This document shows positions 14,729 through 19,116 of a stretch of DNA of 19,116 nucleotides, in pieces. Both the position numbers and the translations under genes were made by a program. Numbering within the stretch: the stretch's first letter is position 1; each line of letters starts with the position of its first letter. Location: NCBI GenBank assembly GCA_003641465.1, contig QNAJ01000003.1:1-19116 (forward strand), read 5' to 3'. The DNA is from Verrucomicrobiota bacterium. Lineage in GTDB: Bacteria > Verrucomicrobiota > Kiritimatiellia > B70-G9. Under the pieces are notes generated by a model that had not been told where the DNA came from, did not search any database, and worked only from the letters and a program-made list of their open reading frames with translations.

Positions 14729-17052
14729 ATAACGTCGTCTCCAAGGCACGCGCCCGAAGGGCCAGGGAGAAGGACCGGGCAGAGCGACAGCGGACACGAC
14801 CCCGGGGGAAGAGTGTAATACTGCTCACGCTGGTGGGCACAGCCCTGTGGATGACTACGGCGGGACTGGTGCTTACCGCGCGGCGCCTTCCCCGCTACGT
14901 AGTCGGTTCCACGGCGCGAAACACGGTGATATGCTCGGTGCCCTTCAAGGCTGAAGATGTCACCGCTACCCGTCTCAAGCGTATCCAGGCGGCCGAATCA
15001 GTTCCTCCGGTGTTCCGGCTGGATACCTCCGCCGCAACCGCAGCCCGCACTGTTCTGGCCGAACTGCTGGAGAGTGCCGGCACCGACCGGGCGGAGGGGG
15101 AGGCTCTAAGCAAGTTGCAGGAGCACTTAACGGCCGCCGGAATTGAGATTCCGGCCGCACGCTTCCAGCAGCTCGCCCGTTCGGTTGACCGGACGGCCTT
15201 CCTCGACACTTTTGAAGACGTGCTGCGCAGCGTCCTTTTGCAGGGCATAATCTCTGCCGAGGCACGCGAAAGCCGCTTTCACAACCTGGCAGCCCGCGAC
15301 ATCATTATTCTCGAAAGTCCTTCGGGAACCGTCACTTCCAAGGTGTCCCGACTCCTCACGCCGCAGGAGGCTGCCGAAGAGGCGGCCCGCCGGCTCCGGT
15401 CGCAGTACCGGAAGGGGAAAATCAGTCTCAAGGATCTCGCCGCGCTGTACCGACCCTGGTCGGTTCCCAACGTGGCCTACTGTGCGGAACGGACCCAGCA
15501 ACTGCGGAAAGCAGCCCAGGAAAAGGTGAAACCGGTTCGGGTCACCATTGAGCGGGGAACGCCGATCGTAACGGCGGGCGATCTGATCACACCCGACATC
15601 CAGCAACGGCTGACATTGCACGATCGGCTCCTGCAGCAGACCCGTAGCGCGTCCGACCGCATCCGAGCCCGTCTGGGCGAGCTGGTCGTTCTGCTCCTGT
15701 TCCTGATCATTTCCAGCGGAATGCTGCTGATCTCCCGGCCCCAGACCTTCAATTCTCTGCGGGAACTCGCCTTTCTGGCCACCGTGGCCGTGCTTGCATT
15801 GCTTCTCACTGCAGCGGACCTTTTGCTGCTGCAGCAGGTACCGGTAATTCGAGGAGCCCTCCTGGCAGCGGTTCTGCCTGTGGCTCTGGCTCCCTTCCTG
15901 GTGACGATATTCATGGGCGGTGCCGCAGCGCTGGCGGTGGGAGTGTGGACCTGCGCGGGCGCGGCCATGATGGCGGGACGCCCGTATGATGTGCTCCTCT
16001 CAGGACTTCTGGCCACGATAGTAGCCGCGACCAGTGCCCGCGGAATACACCGCCGGGCGCGGCTTTTTGCCGTGGGGCTGTGGATCGGAGCTGCGGGTGC
16101 GGTCGCCGCAACCGCCCTGGGCCTGTCCTATGGCGCCCCGCTTTCCAGCGTGATTCCTTCCGCCGCCCTGGCCTTGGGCAGCGGCTTGCTTACCGCGGCG
16201 CTGGTACTCATTCTAATTCCGGTTTTTGAAAGTATCTTCCGCATGACCACGGATATAGCTCTGCTGGAACTCTCTGACCTGGGCCATCCGCTGCTCAAAA
16301 GGCTGGCGGTGGAAGCTCCCGGCACCTACCACCATTCTCTCATGGTGGCCAATCTGGCTGAGGCCGCCGCCCATGAGATAGGGGCCAACCCGCTGCTTGC
16401 CCGCGTTGCGGCGTACTATCACGATATCGGGAAGTTGACCAAACCGGAATTCTTCACCGAAAACTTCCAGATGCGGCCCAATCCGCATGATGATCTGGCG
16501 CCCAGTATGAGTGCTCTGGTGATAGCTTCACACGTCAAGGAAGGGGTTTCCCTGGCCCAGCGTCACAGGTTGCCTCCGGTCATCGTCGAGGCGATTCAGC
16601 AGCACCATGGAACCAGCATGATCTCCTTCTTCTATCAGCGCGCCCGGCAGCAACAGGAACAGGCCGGGAGCCACCGCAACCAGAGGCCGGTGGAAGAAAA
16701 GGACTACCGCTATCCCGGGCCTCTGCCGCGTTCCCGGGAGATGGCCATCATTGCACTCGCCGACGCAGTGGAAGCCGCCTCCCGCACGCTGGAGAAGCCC
16801 ACTGCCTCGCGCATAGAAAACCTGGTCCGCGAAATCATTGAAAAAAAGTTGCTGGACGGCCAGCTGGATGAATCACAACTTACTTTGAGAGATCTGGCTG
16901 CCATCCGGCGGGTGTTCACCTTCACCTTGACCAACATGCTGCATGAACGCATACAGTACCCCGAACATGAGACTGAGCGTGAAAAACCAGCAGAAGCAAC
17001 ATCCACTGAACCGGGCCAAACTAAGGGAACTCGTGCAGGCACTGGCGAATGA
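14725..17052 (+). CDS. 7TM-HD (PgpH/YqfF-like) membrane phosphohydrolase
   Basis: Integral membrane HD-domain protein. In Listeria the homologue PgpH hydrolyses cyclic di-AMP, so a cyclic-dinucleotide phosphodiesterase is the best guess. The 775 residues start with a basic tail and one membrane helix (about 31-52), then a roughly 260-residue extracytoplasmic 7TMR-HDED-type region. A cluster of membrane helices lies at about 319-498. The cytoplasmic HD domain carries 'TYHHSLMVANLAEAAAHEIG' (His536, His537) and the catalytic 'YYHDIGKLTKPEFF' (His566, Asp567). 'QQHHGTSMISFFY' and 'ALADAVEAASRTL' complete the metal site. All expected metal ligands appear present. The start overlaps the phoH stop by 4 bp. 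The 3' end overlaps ybeY by 86 bp. In Firmicutes the same family sits beside phoH and ybeY. Confidence 0.93.
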   Translation: MNNVVSKARARRAREKDRAERQRTRPRGKSVILLTLVGTALWMTTAGLVLTARRLPRYVVGSTARNTVICSVPFKAEDVTATRLKRIQAAESVPPVFRLDTSAATAARTVLAELLESAGTDRAEGEALSKLQEHLTAAGIEIPAARFQQLARSVDRTAFLDTFEDVLRSVLLQGIISAEARESRFHNLAARDIIILESPSGTVTSKVSRLLTPQEAAEEAARRLRSQYRKGKISLKDLAALYRPWSVPNVAYCAERTQQLRKAAQEKVKPVRVTIERGTPIVTAGDLITPDIQQRLTLHDRLLQQTRSASDRIRARLGELVVLLLFLIISSGMLLISRPQTFNSLRELAFLATVAVLALLLTAADLLLLQQVPVIRGALLAAVLPVALAPFLVTIFMGGAAALAVGVWTCAGAAMMAGRPYDVLLSGLLATIVAATSARGIHRRARLFAVGLWIGAAGAVAATALGLSYGAPLSSVIPSAALALGSGLLTAALVLILIPVFESIFRMTTDIALLELSDLGHPLLKRLAVEAPGTYHHSLMVANLAEAAAHEIGANPLLARVAAYYHDIGKLTKPEFFTENFQMRPNPHDDLAPSMSALVIASHVKEGVSLAQRHRLPPVIVEAIQQHHGTSMISFFYQRARQQQEQAGSHRNQRPVEEKDYRYPGPLPRSREMAIIALADAVEAASRTLEKPTASRIENLVREIIEKKLLDGQLDESQLTLRDLAAIRRVFTFTLTNMLHERIQYPEHETEREKPAEATSTEPGQTKGTRAGTGE

Positions 17053-17479
17053 GATCCGTCAGCGTTACATGCCTTGTGGCTCCTGGGGTGAGCTGTCGGT
17101 TACCGTCACCGATGATCGTGGAATTACCGAAATGAATCGCCGGCATCTCGGACGGGATGGGCCGACTGATGTGATCGCCTTCGGGTATCTACCGATTCCC
17201 GGCGAATCAGCCGCGATAGACGGGGACATTATTGTGAATCTCGAACGCGCTTGGCAGGAAGCCGCCCGCCGAAAATGTAGTCCCGAGCGCGAGCTGGCTA
17301 CCTATATCACCCATGGATTGCTCCACCTGACCGGGGAAGACGACGCTACCCCCGCCCAGCGCCGCCGCATGCGAAGACTGGAACAGACGGTGATCAGCCG
17401 TGTGCTGAAAGAAAAAGACCGAGCAACCAGCACATTCGCAATCTTCCGGCAGGGAGCGAGGCGTGCTGGAGGAGGTTGA
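16967..17479 (+). CDS. ybeY: Endoribonuclease YbeY (16S rRNA maturation), atypical metal site
   Basis: Metal-dependent endoribonuclease of the UPF0054 family that acts in 16S rRNA 3'-end processing and 70S quality control. The 170-residue product starts at the ATG at 16967, which restores the family's opening strand ('MRLSVKNQQKQ'), though it places the first 86 bp inside the preceding gene and has no clear Shine-Dalgarno. Visible motifs are 'MNRRHLGRDGPTDVIAFGY', 'DGDIIVNLERAWQEA' and 'ELATYITHGLLHLTGEDDA'. His116 and His120 match two zinc ligands. The third His of the usual HGxxHLxGYDH (or GYDDH) motif is missing: Asp126 and Ala127 occupy those positions. The position of the conserved Arg59 (E. 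coli numbering) is Leu. It lies 3 bp before the CorC-like gene. Confidence 0.92.
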   Translation: MRLSVKNQQKQHPLNRAKLRELVQALANEIRQRYMPCGSWGELSVTVTDDRGITEMNRRHLGRDGPTDVIAFGYLPIPGESAAIDGDIIVNLERAWQEAARRKCSPERELATYITHGLLHLTGEDDATPAQRRRMRRLEQTVISRVLKEKDRATSTFAIFRQGARRAGGG

Positions 17480-17482
17480 GTC

Positions 17483-18748
17483 ATGGCTGCCGCCATCCTT
17501 ACAGCAACTCTGTTACTGGCCGCTGCCATGTTCTTCGCGGCTCTGTTCCGTGCTTATACCCATACCGGCCGCGCGCAGGCTGACCGGTTGGCTGAGCAGT
17601 ATCCTGCCATACGGCGCAAAGTGGAATTCTGGGCGCCCCGCTGGGAGGAACTCTGTGCGTCTCTACAGCTGCTTATGGTGACAAGCCGCCTTCTTTTCAT
17701 TCTTTCCACTGCCCTGCTGCTTCTCCGGACAGGCGTTTCTTTGCCGATCCTGCTCGGCGCAGTGGTCGCCCTGATACTCCTGAGCCTATTCCTCCTGGAA
17801 CTGGTACCGGACGCGCTGGCGATCGCCTTTTCCGACCGCATCTCAGCCCGGACTCTGCCCCTGATATCTCTGCTCGCGGTATTTATCCGGCCCGTTGCCT
17901 GGCCTCTGGCGCGTGCCGCCCGCGTATTACGGCACGCGGTCAGTTCCGGGGCCGAGGAAGAAGACCGGCCTACACATGAAGAAGCCATTCTTTCCATGGT
18001 GGGCCCGGACCAGGACAGCGATCTGGAAGCTGAAGAAAAAAAGATCATCCGCAGCGCACTGGAATTCGGCGACACGGTGGCGCGTGAAATCATGACGCCG
18101 CGGGTGGATGTGATCGGACTGGAAGATTCCACCCGGATCTCCGAAGCTGTCCCCATTATCCGGCGTACAGGCCGCTCGCGGTATCCGGTGTTTCATGAGG
18201 ATCTGGACGATATTCTGGGAGTCGTCCACGTGAAGGATCTTCTGGTGCTTCTGGGCGAAAGCAAAGGCTCATCGCCCGTGATCAGTGCGGTGAAACCGGT
18301 GCCCTTCGTCCCTGAATCCATGCCTATCAGCGACCTGCTACAGCTGCTTCGTTCCCAACAGGTCCAACTGGCGGTTGTCGTGGACGAATACGGCGGAACT
18401 TCGGGCGTGGTCACCATTGAAGATATCCTTGAAGAACTGGTCGGCGAAATCCACGACGAATACGACGTACGAGAGGCCGCCGTGCGCCACCTGCCGGATG
18501 GCTCCGTAGTTATCAGCGCGCGAACTCCGGTCTCCGAAGCCAACACCATTGCCGCGGTGCACATTCCTGAAGGTGAGGACTACGACTCGGTAGGCGGGTA
18601 CATCTTCAGTGTACTGGGACGGATCCCGCGTGCGGGCGAGACGGTAGACGGCGAAGATTTTACCCTTACCGTGCAGGCCGCTGACCAGCGGCAGATCCAC
18701 CTGGTACGGATCACGCCAAAGCACCCGGTCGCATCTGCCGCAACATGA
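17483..18748 (+). CDS. CorC/HlyC-family CBS-domain membrane protein (YbeX-like)
   Basis: 421-residue protein of the CNNM/CorC family, tied to magnesium/cobalt transport or resistance and, as YbeX in E. coli, to ribosome metabolism. The N-terminal third (about 1-150) has three to four hydrophobic segments. A CBS pair follows ('AREIMTPRVDVIGL' near 200, 'SRYPVFHEDLDDILGVVHVK', 'VVVDEYGGTSGVVTIEDILE'), then the C-terminal CorC_HlyC domain (about 340-415, 'EDYDSVGGYIFSVLGRIPRA'). The cytoplasmic part is textbook. In the membrane part, however, the usual polar signatures (SExA in helix 1, GNN in helix 2, ExxPK in helix 3) are largely replaced; the last reads 'ELVPD'. The ATG has GGAGG 7 bases upstream, inside the ybeY end. 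The TGA stop overlaps the next start. Confidence 0.93.
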   Translation: MAAAILTATLLLAAAMFFAALFRAYTHTGRAQADRLAEQYPAIRRKVEFWAPRWEELCASLQLLMVTSRLLFILSTALLLLRTGVSLPILLGAVVALILLSLFLLELVPDALAIAFSDRISARTLPLISLLAVFIRPVAWPLARAARVLRHAVSSGAEEEDRPTHEEAILSMVGPDQDSDLEAEEKKIIRSALEFGDTVAREIMTPRVDVIGLEDSTRISEAVPIIRRTGRSRYPVFHEDLDDILGVVHVKDLLVLLGESKGSSPVISAVKPVPFVPESMPISDLLQLLRSQQVQLAVVVDEYGGTSGVVTIEDILEELVGEIHDEYDVREAAVRHLPDGSVVISARTPVSEANTIAAVHIPEGEDYDSVGGYIFSVLGRIPRAGETVDGEDFTLTVQAADQRQIHLVRITPKHPVASAAT

Positions 18749-19116
18749 AAATCCCGGCCAGCGATAATGTCCACCTCACTTTCTGCCTCAATGCTTTTCC
18801 TTCCCCGCGGCCGGATACCCTGAGCAATTTCTGTGATCAGACACTTCGACCCATACGGGAGCAGTCAGGCTGTACCGGACGCCTCGGCTGGGGCCTCTGG
18901 CTGGATCGGCAATCAGCGCGTCAGTTCACCGATCCTGCTAGGAGTGCAGCCCTCTGCACCAGTCTGGCTCAGCACGGGTTCTACCTATTCACACTGAACG
19001 GGTTCCCGTACGGTACGTTCCACGGTTCCCGTATCAAGGAGCAGGTATTCTACCCGGATTGGACCTCTGACCAACGCCTGAATTATACGCTGGAACTCGC
19101 CCGCATCCTCTGCGCC
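18745..19116 (+). CDS. eboE: EboE-like protein, 5' part (cut by window edge)
   Basis: An open frame from the ATG at 18745 runs off the right edge (124 codons visible). It begins 'MKIPASDNVHLTFCLNAFPS' and contains 'QHGFYLFTLNGFPYGTFHGS' and 'KEQVFYPDWTSDQRLNYTLE'. The NGFPYGxFH and PDW...RLxYTxxLA patterns are those I know from EboE, a sugar-isomerase/epimerase-like TIM-barrel protein of ebo clusters. Those clusters (EboA-F) are linked to traffic or export of a small metabolite, for example scytonemin precursors in cyanobacteria. The start overlaps the CorC-like gene stop as ATGA, with no Shine-Dalgarno, so translation is probably coupled. The recognition is from memory of the family and only the N-terminal part is visible. 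Confidence 0.75.
   Translation, partial: MKIPASDNVHLTFCLNAFPSPRPDTLSNFCDQTLRPIREQSGCTGRLGWGLWLDRQSARQFTDPARSAALCTSLAQHGFYLFTLNGFPYGTFHGSRIKEQVFYPDWTSDQRLNYTLELARILCA

Noticed and set aside
1..19116. CRISPR arrays, insertion sequences, prophage or toxin-antitoxin genes
   Set aside because: No regularly spaced direct repeats, transposase or integrase motifs, or small paired toxin-antitoxin frames were seen on either strand.

Overview
The window is dense chromosomal DNA with short gaps, several 4-bp ATGA gene overlaps and high GC. Of the 17 complete genes, 14 end in TGA, 3 in TAG and none in TAA. Protein styles point to the PVC superphylum (Planctomycetes-Verrucomicrobia-Chlamydiae), most likely a Kiritimatiellota or Verrucomicrobiota member. 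The clues are a short RpoD/SigA-like sigma factor, a lamin-tail/Calx-beta secreted protein ending in an 'xRFYRV'-type domain, a small 'GEIVSVNxxLNYVIL' lipoprotein and an uncharacterised secreted protein of planctomycete/verrucomicrobial style. This taxonomy is inference from protein character, not from a search. I see no CRISPR array, insertion sequence, tRNA or rRNA.

Layout. (1) Minus strand, 7-4449: ppdK (pyruvate phosphate dikinase), an RpoD-like sigma factor and apt, read leftward from a good promoter in front of ppdK. Sigma and apt overlap by ATGA. (2) Minus strand, 4471-6883: a beta-CASP metallo-beta-lactamase RNase-like gene followed by era. (3) Plus strand, about 6835-9746: a divergent module of an endonuclease III-like (COG2231-type) repair protein, two small lipoproteins flanking a TatA protein, and a membrane-anchored TPR protein. 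(4) Minus strand, 9748-12085: rsmE and then a secreted protein of unknown function. (5) Plus strand, 12126-13447: a single secreted lamin-tail/Calx-beta protein with its own promoter. (6) Plus strand, 13724-19116: phoH (ybeZ), a 7TM-HD phosphohydrolase (PgpH-like), ybeY, a CorC/HlyC-type CBS protein (ybeX-like) and the 5' part of an eboE-like gene that runs off the right edge.

The genes share a theme of RNA and ribosome maturation: Era, RsmE, YbeY, PhoH/YbeZ and a beta-CASP nuclease. Last comes a link to secondary metabolism: the conserved ybeZ-ybeY-ybeX order is interrupted by a predicted cyclic-dinucleotide phosphodiesterase and then runs, stop on start, into eboE. Ebo clusters are known from cyanobacteria, Bacteroidetes and some algae, where they are tied to export or traffic of a small metabolite. 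That right-edge junction is the most promising lead. The secreted proteins at 9748-11091 and 12182-13447 and the TatA/lipoprotein/TPR module are the least understood parts.
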